Positions 16,593-23,659 of a stretch of 39,435 bases of DNA are shown in pieces. Position numbers and translations under genes: made by a program. Source of the DNA: Clostridiales bacterium (GTDB lineage Bacteria > Bacillota > Clostridia > Saccharofermentanales > Saccharofermentanaceae); contig JAFZZM010000074.1 of NCBI GenBank assembly GCA_017615755.1, positions 1 to 39,435 of the forward strand, read 5' to 3'. Position 1 is the first letter of the stretch; every line of letters starts with the position of its first letter. The notes beneath the pieces were generated by a model. It searched no databases and had not been told where the DNA came from. It was given only the letters and a program-made list of their open reading frames with translations.

Positions 16593-16955
16593 ATGGAAGA
16601 TTTAATCTTGTTCGACAGCGAATACAAATTGATGGAGATCGTCTGGGAGAAAGAGCCTGTGCGGTCCGGTGACATCGTGAAGATCTGTGCCGAGAAGTTT
16701 TCCTGGAAAAAATCGACGACCTACACCGTGCTTAAGAAACTCGGCGAGAAGGGCGTGCTGAGGAATGAGGATTCCATCGTGACGTCTTTGATCGCAAAAG
16801 AGCAGGTGCAGGAGACGCAGAGCGAGCAGATGGTCAATAAAAGCTTCGGCGGATCGCTTCCTGCTTTCGTAAGTGCTTTTTTGAAGAAAGGCAACATCAC
16901 TAAGGAAGAAGCCGCGGAGCTGATCGACATGATCGGCAAACATATCGAGGAGTAA
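16593..16955 (+). CDS. BlaI/MecI-family transcriptional repressor
   Basis: The 120-residue protein starts MEDLILFDSEYKLMEIVWEK, the standard opening of the BlaI/MecI/CopY family, followed by the winged helix with SGDIVKICAEKFSWKKSTTY and TVLKKLGEKGVL, and a C-terminal dimer region (SFGGSLPAFVSAFLKKGNIT). AGGAG lies 5 nt before the ATG at 16593, so this start is chosen over the one at 16572. BlaI repressors are cut or released when their M56 sensor peptidase is activated; the sensor gene follows 3 bp downstream. The operators at 16416-16459 fit self-repression. Confidence 0.92.
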   Translation: MEDLILFDSEYKLMEIVWEKEPVRSGDIVKICAEKFSWKKSTTYTVLKKLGEKGVLRNEDSIVTSLIAKEQVQETQSEQMVNKSFGGSLPAFVSAFLKKGNITKEEAAELIDMIGKHIEE

Positions 16956-16958
16956 CCT

Positions 16959-18638
16959 ATGGATGGATTATTGCAAAAGCTTCTCGAGATGACGTTTTAC
17001 GGAAGCATCGCCATCGTGCTGGTGCTTATATGCCGTTTGCTGTTCCGTAAGGTTTCGAAGAAGGTCACCTGTATTTTCTGGATCGTTGTTGCAGTGCGTC
17101 TTCTCTGCCCTGTGAATTTCAGCATGGGCGTGAGCGCGGGGGATCTGATCCCGGGGATTTCCGGGGTTGTGTCTTCTGTGGCAAGCGAGGCTGATGCTGG
17201 CGCAGCGGCGGAGGCGGCGGTTGTGAATAACGACGCGCCGGCGTCAAACGTTGTCCCTGTGACTTCGGTTCCCGATAGAGTATTGGCCGGGATTGCAATT
17301 GCCAAGTTTGCCGAGGCGGATCTCAGTGAAGAGCCCAACGCGGCCATCAGTGTGGGCGCGAACGTGGGCGGAGACGCAGACACTGTGGAAGGAATTCCGG
17401 TGGTGGCAAGTACGCAGAGCGAGACCCGTGGTCCTCTCCTCTCCTCTTCTACTCTGGCGTTCCTTATCTGGGCGGGTGTAGCGATGCTGCTGTTCGCAGT
17501 GCTTTTGCACCAGAATGGAATAACGAGAAAGATTTTAAAAGAAGGAATCGAAAGAGGAAGGATTTACAGATCCAAATCCAACGGTGTCCATCCTCCTATG
17601 AAGAACCTCGTTCTCATTTCCGAGAAAGTCAGAACGCCGTTTGTTGCGGGCATCCTGTCCCCTGTTATCGTGCTGCCTTCGGTCGTCGATGCAAGTGAAA
17701 GAGAGTATCTCCTCTGCCATGAAAAAGTGCATATCAAGAACAAAGACAATCTGACGAGAGCCCTTGGACTCTTTATTGTATGCATACACTGGTTCAATCC
17801 ACTCGTATGGGTCGCGTACAAGTGCTTTTGCAGCGATATCGAAATGCGCGTGGATGAAGAGGTCATCGACCGGATCGGTGCGTCGATCAAGAAGGATTAT
17901 TGCCTGTCGATCGTAAATCACGCGATGAGCGGTGCGAGATATAAAGTGTCCGGCGCCTCGTTTGCTAAGAGAACTCTTAGCGGAATGGAGGTTAAAATGC
18001 GAATCAAGAATTTAATCCGATATAAGAAAGACTCGAAACTCGTGGCGGTCCTGGTGTCCGTGATCGCGGTCGGTGGAACCATGGTCCTGTCTTCCTGTGC
18101 GCATGCAAATGCGGCGGCGGGCAAGAGCGATGAGAGTACGACTTTGCAAGAGACAAGTGCTTCGAGTGAAGTTACGGAAACGACGACGGCGGCAAGTGAG
18201 ACGACAGCCGAAACGAGTGAGACAACTGCAGCAGAATCAACTGATGCGGACGAAACGTTCTACATCCAATACGATGAAACCATCGATCCATCGGCTTTGA
18301 ATATTATTTTTAATGGTGTTCATGTTGAGGCAAAAATTATAAGTAAAGAAAATATCTATTATAAAGATCTCGACAATGATGGAGAGGATGAGTTGATCAG
18401 CAATTTCCAGTATAGTGCAGATGGTGCAAGACGTGTTTACATTTATAGAACCAATAACGACTCGGTGGAAATCGGCTACTTTAATACAAATTTGTGTAAT
18501 GCGGAACACTACGAAGAATACGATCCTGAAAAGGGCTTGATCATACACCACAAATGGGCGGACGACTCCGACACCGTTTTGACTTTGGACGATTTCGAAT
18601 TCGTGACTTATGTTCCTGGGGAGGATTTCCCGGGGTGA
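16959..18638 (+). CDS. BlaR1-like M56 membrane metallopeptidase with atypical sensor domain
   Basis: The 559-residue protein has N-terminal membrane helices, an Ala-rich extracytoplasmic insertion (about residues 60-165), another helix (165-185), and the M56 zinc-peptidase domain with HEKVH (His254, Glu255, His258) and SDIEMRVDEEV. A late helix (360-378) is followed by a Thr/Ser/Glu-rich stalk and a C-terminal outer domain of about 120 residues. That domain has YYKDLDNDGEDELISNF, a calcium-loop motif of FG-GAP/EF-hand type, not the penicillin-binding domain of BlaR1. It probably senses something other than beta-lactams and transmits this to BlaI, its operon partner. A Cys at the end of the late helix (SSC, residue 380) mimics a lipobox. 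Confidence 0.87.
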   Translation: MDGLLQKLLEMTFYGSIAIVLVLICRLLFRKVSKKVTCIFWIVVAVRLLCPVNFSMGVSAGDLIPGISGVVSSVASEADAGAAAEAAVVNNDAPASNVVPVTSVPDRVLAGIAIAKFAEADLSEEPNAAISVGANVGGDADTVEGIPVVASTQSETRGPLLSSSTLAFLIWAGVAMLLFAVLLHQNGITRKILKEGIERGRIYRSKSNGVHPPMKNLVLISEKVRTPFVAGILSPVIVLPSVVDASEREYLLCHEKVHIKNKDNLTRALGLFIVCIHWFNPLVWVAYKCFCSDIEMRVDEEVIDRIGASIKKDYCLSIVNHAMSGARYKVSGASFAKRTLSGMEVKMRIKNLIRYKKDSKLVAVLVSVIAVGGTMVLSSCAHANAAAGKSDESTTLQETSASSEVTETTTAASETTAETSETTAAESTDADETFYIQYDETIDPSALNIIFNGVHVEAKIISKENIYYKDLDNDGEDELISNFQYSADGARRVYIYRTNNDSVEIGYFNTNLCNAEHYEEYDPEKGLIIHHKWADDSDTVLTLDDFEFVTYVPGEDFPG

Positions 18639-18665
18639 GGTTAACGTGGCTGTTATTGTATCGCT

Positions 18666-19280
18666 TTAGCCTACGAAATTAATGCAGATGCCGATATACT
18701 TTCCGTCTTTGATGTAGTAATGGATCTCAAGGGCGTGATAGTCCTCGTCATCGATGTCGATAGAATAGCAGCCACAATCTCCACTATCATACAAACGGTT
18801 ATTGCTCTCGGAGTACTTATCATCGTACGGAGCTAAGGGTTTAAACTCAGCGATCACATCCGATTCCGCCATAAACTCATCCAGCTCCTTCTTCTGTTTC
18901 AAAAGCTTATCGTAATCCTCCTCGCTGAAAGAATGTCCTTTTTCCTCTTCCCAAGCCTTGATAAATGCTTTATGGTTCTTCGTGATATAGTCCAGGTCTT
19001 TGCCTTTGCCAATATCCTCTACGACATCACGCATCTCCACAAATGAGATTCCCTGCTTGGAAAGATCCGGCATCGCGGACAAAACGACCCATGCATCCCA
19101 GTCCATCCAGTCCTCGATCTCTTTATAATCTTTGCCTTTGTTTATGGTATCGATGATCTTGGTGACCAGTTCTTCTACGGACTTGGCTCCGGTAGATTTC
19201 TTTGTTTTCTTACATCCTGCAATTGAAAACAGCATCACGGCTGTCATAAGAAGTGCAAGTATTCTCTTTCCTGTACGCAT
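18666..19280 (-). CDS. Lipoprotein of unknown function in the second toxin-antitoxin operon
   Basis: The 204-residue protein has a basic N-terminus, a hydrophobic segment and the lipobox SIAGC (Cys23), then KKTKKSTGAKSVEELVTKII, a highly charged helical middle and an acidic DIDDEDYHALEIHYYIKDGK ending of strands. It resembles clostridial lipoproteins of the DUF4878/NTF2-like kind only loosely. AGGGGAG lies 8 nt before the ATG and overlaps the toxin stop codon region; only 13 bp separate the two genes, so co-transcription with the toxin-antitoxin pair is likely. Confidence 0.75.
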   Translation of the reverse strand: MRTGKRILALLMTAVMLFSIAGCKKTKKSTGAKSVEELVTKIIDTINKGKDYKEIEDWMDWDAWVVLSAMPDLSKQGISFVEMRDVVEDIGKGKDLDYITKNHKAFIKAWEEEKGHSFSEEDYDKLLKQKKELDEFMAESDVIAEFKPLAPYDDKYSESNNRLYDSGDCGCYSIDIDDEDYHALEIHYYIKDGKYIGICINFVG

Positions 19281-19293
19281 GTTTAGATCTCCC

Positions 19294-19617
19294 CTAATAC
19301 TGTATTATGCTTTCTACATCGCGGCCGCCATAAAATACTCTAACGATTGTAACTTTCTGATGCTCATCACTTACAAGATAATAGACAACATAGTTATCTA
19401 TCGGAAGTTTTCTCATATTCATGGACGCCCATGGTTCCCATTCTACGGCTGTATGTTTCTTGGGAAATGTTCCGAGATTCCTGATTGCTGCCCGGATGCG
19501 ATTGACTTGATTCTTTGCAACAGCAGGCTCTACAAGCTCAAGCGCGATATACCTGTAGATTGCACGAAGATCATCTTTCGCAATCGGTGCATACACAACT
19601 TTGTATTCTTTTTTCAT
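19294..19617 (-). CDS. RelE/ParE-family toxin (second module)
   Basis: The 107-residue protein follows the ParE pattern: YKVVYAPIAKDDLRAIYRYI at the N-terminus, a two-helix hairpin with RIRAAIRNLGTFPKKH, then MRKLPIDNYVVYYLVSDE and VTIVRVFYGGRDVE. The GGRD ending with R..Y..RD is typical of ParE toxins; gyrase is the usual but not certain target. Its start overlaps the antitoxin stop by 4 bp. It is not closely similar to the toxin at 2047, so the two modules are independent acquisitions. Confidence 0.9.
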   Translation of the reverse strand: MKKEYKVVYAPIAKDDLRAIYRYIALELVEPAVAKNQVNRIRAAIRNLGTFPKKHTAVEWEPWASMNMRKLPIDNYVVYYLVSDEHQKVTIVRVFYGGRDVESIIQY

Positions 19618-19919
19618 ATGCCAAACTCTCTAGCCAATTCTGCATCCACTTCATCAGCCGTGTATGCTTTTCCACTCTTAAGTGATTCAATTCCTTTCAA
19701 GAGTTCAACATCCAATTTCTCGCGAGACATACCGCCTATAGCTGTAGGCTTGGAATCAGGAAGGCGAAGATCAAACGGCATACCTTTTTGAAGCACGATT
19801 TGACTATACAACATCTGAATCGCACTAGAAGGAGTTATGCCAAGTTGAGCCAAAATACTCTCCGCGCTGTCCTTAAGACCGGTGTCTATACGCGCATAAA
19901 CTGCAGAAGTATTTGCCAT
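19614..19919 (-). CDS. RelB/DinJ-family antitoxin (second module)
   Basis: The 101-residue product begins MANTSAVYARIDTGLKDSAE, a ribbon-helix-helix segment, followed by ILAQLGITPSSAIQMLYSQI and GMPFDLRLP, the RelB/DinJ signature. The C-terminal half (DVELLKGIESLKSGKAYTAD) neutralises the toxin by analogy with the family. The ATG at 19919 is chosen because relatives start at MANTS-like residues; in-frame starts at 19931 and 19976 also exist, and AAAGG lies before the former. The gene heads a three-gene operon. Confidence 0.88.
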   Translation of the reverse strand: MANTSAVYARIDTGLKDSAESILAQLGITPSSAIQMLYSQIVLQKGMPFDLRLPDSKPTAIGGMSREKLDVELLKGIESLKSGKAYTADEVDAELAREFGI

Positions 19920-19943
19920 TTCAATCACCATCCTTTCACCTAT

Positions 19944-19972
19944 AGTATACTTGCGTTCGCTTGCAAACGCAA
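19944..19972 (-). promoter_or_regulatory. Promoter/operator of the second toxin-antitoxin operon
   Basis: On the minus strand TTGCGT (19967-19972) and TATACT (19944-19949) are 17 bp apart. A perfect inverted repeat TTGCGTT...AACGCAA (19951-19957 and 19966-19972) covers the -35 box and spacer, the place expected for antitoxin-mediated repression. Confidence 0.7.
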
Positions 19973-19998
19973 GCACTCTTTAGAGGTTCGTCACCTCC

Positions 19999-20394
19999 TC
20001 ACAGTCCTTTTCGTAGCGCATCGCGCACCGCGGCCTTGATGACTTCGCTGGATACCGTGGCGCCGGAGACGGCATCGACTTCGGCGGTGTTGTTCTTCTC
20101 CATCTCCTCGATCATGGCTTCGGCAGGTTTGCCCCTGCCGTTATCATGCTTGAGGAGTTCGACGTCGGCAATCTCACCATTGGAAACGGTGACCTGCACT
20201 TTGACCTTCACGAGGACGGCTTCGTACTCTCCTTCGTAGACACCGTCGGCGACCTGCGAGACGTCGACGGGAGTCTTGTCGATCTTGTCCAGCTGTTTTT
20301 TCATGCGAAGGAGCATAATGCCGACAAAACTTATCAGGAGCACCACGATTGCAAGGATGATGCCCAGGATCGTCTTTTTCTTTTTGCTTGTCAT
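19999..20394 (-). CDS. Membrane-anchored FMN-binding domain protein
   Basis: The 131-residue protein has a basic start and one membrane helix (TILGIILAIVVLLISFVGIM), then an FMN_bind domain with DGVYEGEYEA, VTVSNGEIADVELLKHDNG and the flavinylation motif DAVSGATVSS. In this family the Thr/Ser of the SGAT motif receives FMN from ApbE, giving an extracytoplasmic electron carrier. It is the last gene of the marR-flavodoxin operon, 6 bp after the flavodoxin gene. It probably passes electrons in an envelope redox chain. No apbE gene is in the window. Confidence 0.9.
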   Translation of the reverse strand: MTSKKKKTILGIILAIVVLLISFVGIMLLRMKKQLDKIDKTPVDVSQVADGVYEGEYEAVLVKVKVQVTVSNGEIADVELLKHDNGRGKPAEAMIEEMEKNNTAEVDAVSGATVSSEVIKAAVRDALRKGL

Positions 20395-20400
20395 TGTGGT

Positions 20401-20931
20401 TTATCCCTCAACAAACGCAACGATCGGGTCAAGGAATTTTGGGTCGGAGATGTCGTAGTCCTGTGCGACCATCTTGGCCATCAGCTTCTGGTCCTCGGTC
20501 TGGTTTTTCCGCTTGGCGAGCATGGAAGCAAAAGCCTTCATGGCCATTCTGGACGGCGCGCTCATCTTGGCATAGCAGAGGCCGCCCTGGCAATAAAATG
20601 TCTTCGCGAATTTCTTCTGCTCATCGTTGAAAACTTTGTCCATACAAGGACCAACATCCGGTGCATCGATCGGGCTGGCGCCGACGCAGAAGCAGCCGAG
20701 TTTCTTACCCTTCCAGTTGTCGACTCTCTTCGTGAACCAGCTTGCGCCGGAGACTTTTCCGGCCATGGCCCATCCGCCGTAGATGATGGCGTCTGCACCA
20801 TCGAAATAGTCCTTTGGTTTCTTCTTTGCTTCCTTCAAGGTGAGGACTTCTCCTTTCAGTCTCTCGCCCAGAAGCTTCGCGTATTTTTCTGTAAATCCTG
20901 TCTGTGATGTGTAAACAATGATCGTCTTCAT
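20401..20931 (-). CDS. Flavodoxin domain protein
   Basis: The 176-residue protein starts KTIIVYTSQTGFTEKYAKLL, the phosphate-binding loop of flavodoxins (T-x-T/S-G-x-T), and continues with DAIIYGGWAMAGKVSGASWF and a Cys-containing KKLGCFCVGASP. This places it in the flavodoxin_5/protoporphyrinogen-oxidase-like group of FMN proteins. The middle of the operon position, 1 bp after marR, suggests that its level is set by that regulator. A redox partner role for the downstream FMN-binding protein is inferred. Confidence 0.87.
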   Translation of the reverse strand: MKTIIVYTSQTGFTEKYAKLLGERLKGEVLTLKEAKKKPKDYFDGADAIIYGGWAMAGKVSGASWFTKRVDNWKGKKLGCFCVGASPIDAPDVGPCMDKVFNDEQKKFAKTFYCQGGLCYAKMSAPSRMAMKAFASMLAKRKNQTEDQKLMAKMVAQDYDISDPKFLDPIVAFVEG

Positions 20932-20932
20932 G

Positions 20933-21418
20933 TCAGTTCTCCAGTTGCTGTATTTCCTTTACGTTTTTCTCCATCTTACCGATTACGCCAATGGCAGTTT
21001 CGAATTCGGCGTCCGAAATGCCTTCAAAAAGTTTGCCCATCAGGCGCATGCTTTCGGCATCGTTGCTTTGGCAGAACTTCAGGCCCTGCTTGCTGATGCG
21101 GATGCGCTGCTTACGCTTGTCCTTTTCGTCCGGGAAGACTTCTACGAAACCTTTCTTTTCTAGTTTCAGAAGAATCTGCTTCACGTTCTGGTGGGAGCTG
21201 CCCATGACCTCTGAAAGTTCGTTGATCGTCGGCGGCTCGCTGAACACGCTGAGGCAGATGATCGCGAAGAACTGCTTCCAGGTGATTTCCTTGAAGAAGC
21301 CGTCTGCGACTGCCTGAAACCGGTTATCAAATGCGCTCAAGATGCCGAGGAGGAATTGTCCCGGGGGCATCTGCGAAAAGGTGACGTATTTACTAGCCGA
21401 GATATTGTTGTAATCCAT
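20933..21418 (-). CDS. MarR-family transcriptional regulator
   Basis: The 161-residue protein carries a MarR winged helix: ITWKQFFAIICLSVFSEPPT, then INELSEVMGSSHQNVKQILL (recognition helix) and KLEKKGFVEVFPDEKDKRKQ (wing with the D.R signature). It is first in an operon with the flavodoxin and FMN-binding genes. Two palindromes lie in its own promoter at 21481-21516, so autorepression relieved by a ligand or oxidant is likely. No conserved redox Cys is obvious except one in GLKFCQSND. Confidence 0.9.
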   Translation of the reverse strand: MDYNNISASKYVTFSQMPPGQFLLGILSAFDNRFQAVADGFFKEITWKQFFAIICLSVFSEPPTINELSEVMGSSHQNVKQILLKLEKKGFVEVFPDEKDKRKQRIRISKQGLKFCQSNDAESMRLMGKLFEGISDAEFETAIGVIGKMEKNVKEIQQLEN

Positions 21419-21480
21419 AAGAATTCCCTTTCTGCTTCATGTGCATGTCAGGTTTCGATTTGGCGCGCCTCGCCTGTTAT

Positions 21481-21524
21481 GTAACATGTTACCTTATTAT
21501 GTAACGTATTACATAATTTGTCAA
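21481..21524 (-). promoter_or_regulatory. marR operon promoter with two operators
   Basis: On the minus strand TTGACA (21519-21524) and CATAAT (21496-21501) are exactly 17 bp apart. The spacer holds the palindrome TTATGTAA-CGTA-TTACATAA (21497-21516), and a second perfect palindrome GTAACATGTTAC (21481-21492) lies just downstream of the -10. Both share the TGTAA half-site, as expected for a MarR dimer that blocks its own promoter. Confidence 0.8.
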
Positions 21525-21550
21525 CAGAAAATTTTTCTCTTCTTTCGGAC

Positions 21551-21860
21551 AGATGTCTGAAAGTGTGTCTGAATCAAGGTGCAATTCAGACGCAGATTCA
21601 GACAAATAGCCCAAATGTCTAAAAGTGTGTCTGAATCGAAGTGCAATTCAGACACGGATTCAGACAAATAGCCCAAATGTCTAAAAGTGTGTCTGAATCG
21701 AAGTGCAATTCAGACTCGGATTCAGACATCTGCGACGTTTGGTCAGAAAGCGGGTCAGATGGAGGGGGCATTTCTGACCAGGTATTAGACTTTTGCCCCA
21801 AAAGTCAGAAAGTGGGTCAGATTGACGGGGCATTTCTGACCAGGTGTTAGACCATCAAGA
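21551..21860 (+). repeat. Five tandem units of a 62-bp repeat
   Basis: Units 1-3 start at 21551, 21613 and 21675, exactly 62 bp apart, and share ATGTCTAAAAGTGTGTCTGA, a variable 8-nt loop and an inverted AATTCAGAC arm. Units 4 and 5 (from about 21738 and 21800) are diverged but keep the 62-bp spacing and the plan: GTCAGAAAG.GGGTCAGAT, GGGGCATTTCTGACC, GGT.TTAGAC. Each unit can form a hairpin. Part of a sixth unit is at 22087-22140, and an inverted copy is at 1-84. There are no open frames or spacers of CRISPR type. Confidence 0.85.
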
Positions 21861-21954
21861 GTGGCAAAGCGCCTTTACTTTAGGTATGCATACAAGGTGC
21901 GTTCTCTAGTATCTTCTTCTCGCACGCCACAAACGCACTTGAGCATTTACTTTC

Positions 21955-22084
21955 TTCAATACCCGCTTGGTTTTATTGCACTGATTCGCTTGATTGCAGT
22001 CAATACTGCCGTAGGCACCGCAGTGCGGCTTCGGTATTGACTGCTAAAGCGAATCAGTATTCTTATAGACAAGCGGGTATTGAA
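21955..22084. repeat. 130-bp nested palindrome (four stems)
   Basis: Outer arms TTCAATACCCGCTTG (21955-21969) and its exact complement (22070-22084); second arms ACTGATTCGCTT (21980-21991 with 22047-22058); third arms GCAGTCAATAC (21996-22006 with 22034-22044); core CCGCAGTGCGG (22018-22028). No T-run follows on either strand, so it is not a standard terminator. It may be a structured RNA, a cruciform, or a small palindromic mobile element. The stretch 21861-21954 shows nothing else. Confidence 0.85.
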
Positions 22085-22160
22085 AAAGTCAGATAGAGTT
22101 TTTTCTGACCAGGTGTTATACCCCAAGGGTGCGAGATGGTTTGACTGGTGCAGTCATTTC

Positions 22161-23642
22161 TCAGCCGGTGATCGTGATTTTGAACGGCAGGATCTCGTAG
22201 ATGCTTTCGTGGCCTCTGTAGCCGATGAGGAGGATGAACTCGGCGGTGGCGGTCGTGCCGTCGGCGGAGCGGGTCTCCTGGATTTTCAAGAGGGAGACGG
22301 GTTGATCCGTGTCGTCAGTATTGGGAAGACCGAGAAGTTCTTCCTGGTTGATTTCACCGATCTTGCCGGCCTGCCCCTCTAGATTCCAGAATTGCAGTTT
22401 CATCGGAGTGTCATACAGGCCGATGACGCTGCCGTTGATTTCAAGGAAGTCTTTGCCCGGAGCAGATCCTCCATAGATATATTTCTCGGATGTTAATTCG
22501 TGATTCCGCACGGCAACCGTGTCGCCCCTTCCCTGTATAATGACATAGTTTTCGGTGGCAAAAAACTGACCGAATCTTAGGAAGAAAGCCACGCCGTTCG
22601 GATCGACCTGCATGGAGGAAAAGAACGGCACGCCGCCGCTTCGCTTGTCGCCGAACATCATCTGATGGACGTCTTCGGCATTTGAAAAATCGCGCAAAAG
22701 AACCAGGCTCTGATCCGGGGCGGCGGAGGCACCGTCAAGAAGCGCGACGATCGTCTGAGTGTAGTTTATCGTATCGTGTTCCCAAACGAGAATACCTTTT
22801 TTCAGGTTTCCGTAGCTTTCGAAGAAGACACCATCTACCGGCTCTTCTTCCACCATGTACCCTTCTTCGGGGAGGGTGATCGTGCGGACGTGTTCCAACT
22901 TATCCTCGCCGATGCGATAGATGTTGAGCTGGTCTTTGTCATCGTGCGGATCGAGGGTGTAAAGAAAGTTCTTCGAAGCCGCGGCGTAGGCAGCGGCGTC
23001 CGGGTAGCAGTTCTTTTTGCTGCCGCTCGCAAAGATACGTTCATCAAACGAGAGCTGCCTGGTCTCGATCTTGAATGTTCCGACCCAGCCGACTTTGTCT
23101 TCGATTCTAATCATCTCTTTTTCCCACGGGTACGGCGGATCGGTCAGGCCCGGATCCGGGAGCGTGAAGCGGATGCTAGAAATGATTTTTTCTATGTAAA
23201 GCGCTTGGTCGCCGCAGAATATGGTGATGCTCATACCTGACTTTTCATCCCGGCAGAAATATGTCGGCTGTGTCGCACCTTCTGAAATGAGAGCGATAAA
23301 CGGAAGTCCGCCGATTTCTGTTGTCGGAAGTTCTCCGGAAGAATAGGCCTTCAGGTCCACTTTGTCGATCATGTTGTGACGGAACTCCTCGGCGGGTTCT
23401 TTTCGAACCCATATCCAGAAAACGCCATTGTTTGTTTCATCGATAAAATCTAACGTGCAGCTTTCTTCAGTGTCTCTCGTACCCTGGGAAGTCAGACTGT
23501 AGTTGCCCGGGACGTCCACAGTAAAATAACGAGTCGTATATGATTTCTTTCCACCGGAATTGCAGGCCGTCATGGCGAGGACCAGTGCGGCGATAAGGAG
23601 CACCGCGAGAAGATTCGTTATTTTGTGCGTACCCGTTTTCAT
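22161..23642 (-). CDS. Lipoprotein, paralogue of the gene at 23660
   Basis: The 493-residue protein has a lipobox (AMTAC, Cys27) after a hydrophobic helix. Mature residues start with YTTRYFTVDVPGNYSLTSQG, continue through ELPTTEIGGLPFIALISEG, YFCRDEKSGMSITIFCGD, IRFTLPDPGLTDPPYPWEKE and end with AEFILLIGYRG and LPFKITITG. The same blocks in the same order occur in the next gene. The central part has repeated short strands with aromatic residues, suggesting a beta-propeller-like fold, but no named family is recognised. GAGGTG lies 5 nt before the ATG. It is second in the operon, 17 bp after its paralogue. Confidence 0.8.
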   Translation of the reverse strand: MKTGTHKITNLLAVLLIAALVLAMTACNSGGKKSYTTRYFTVDVPGNYSLTSQGTRDTEESCTLDFIDETNNGVFWIWVRKEPAEEFRHNMIDKVDLKAYSSGELPTTEIGGLPFIALISEGATQPTYFCRDEKSGMSITIFCGDQALYIEKIISSIRFTLPDPGLTDPPYPWEKEMIRIEDKVGWVGTFKIETRQLSFDERIFASGSKKNCYPDAAAYAAASKNFLYTLDPHDDKDQLNIYRIGEDKLEHVRTITLPEEGYMVEEEPVDGVFFESYGNLKKGILVWEHDTINYTQTIVALLDGASAAPDQSLVLLRDFSNAEDVHQMMFGDKRSGGVPFFSSMQVDPNGVAFFLRFGQFFATENYVIIQGRGDTVAVRNHELTSEKYIYGGSAPGKDFLEINGSVIGLYDTPMKLQFWNLEGQAGKIGEINQEELLGLPNTDDTDQPVSLLKIQETRSADGTTATAEFILLIGYRGHESIYEILPFKITITG

Positions 23643-23659
23643 ATAACACCTCTTTTTCC

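Noticed and set aside
21619..21850. Ser/Asp-rich short frames across the repeats
   Set aside because: They are products of the repeated GTCTGA/TCAGAC words and lack start signals.
21551..21860. CRISPR array
   Set aside because: Units are contiguous 62-bp repeats with conserved full length, with no unique spacers and no cas genes nearby.
21955..22084. Nested palindrome as an intrinsic terminator
   Set aside because: No T-run follows the stem on either strand, and no gene ends directly before it.
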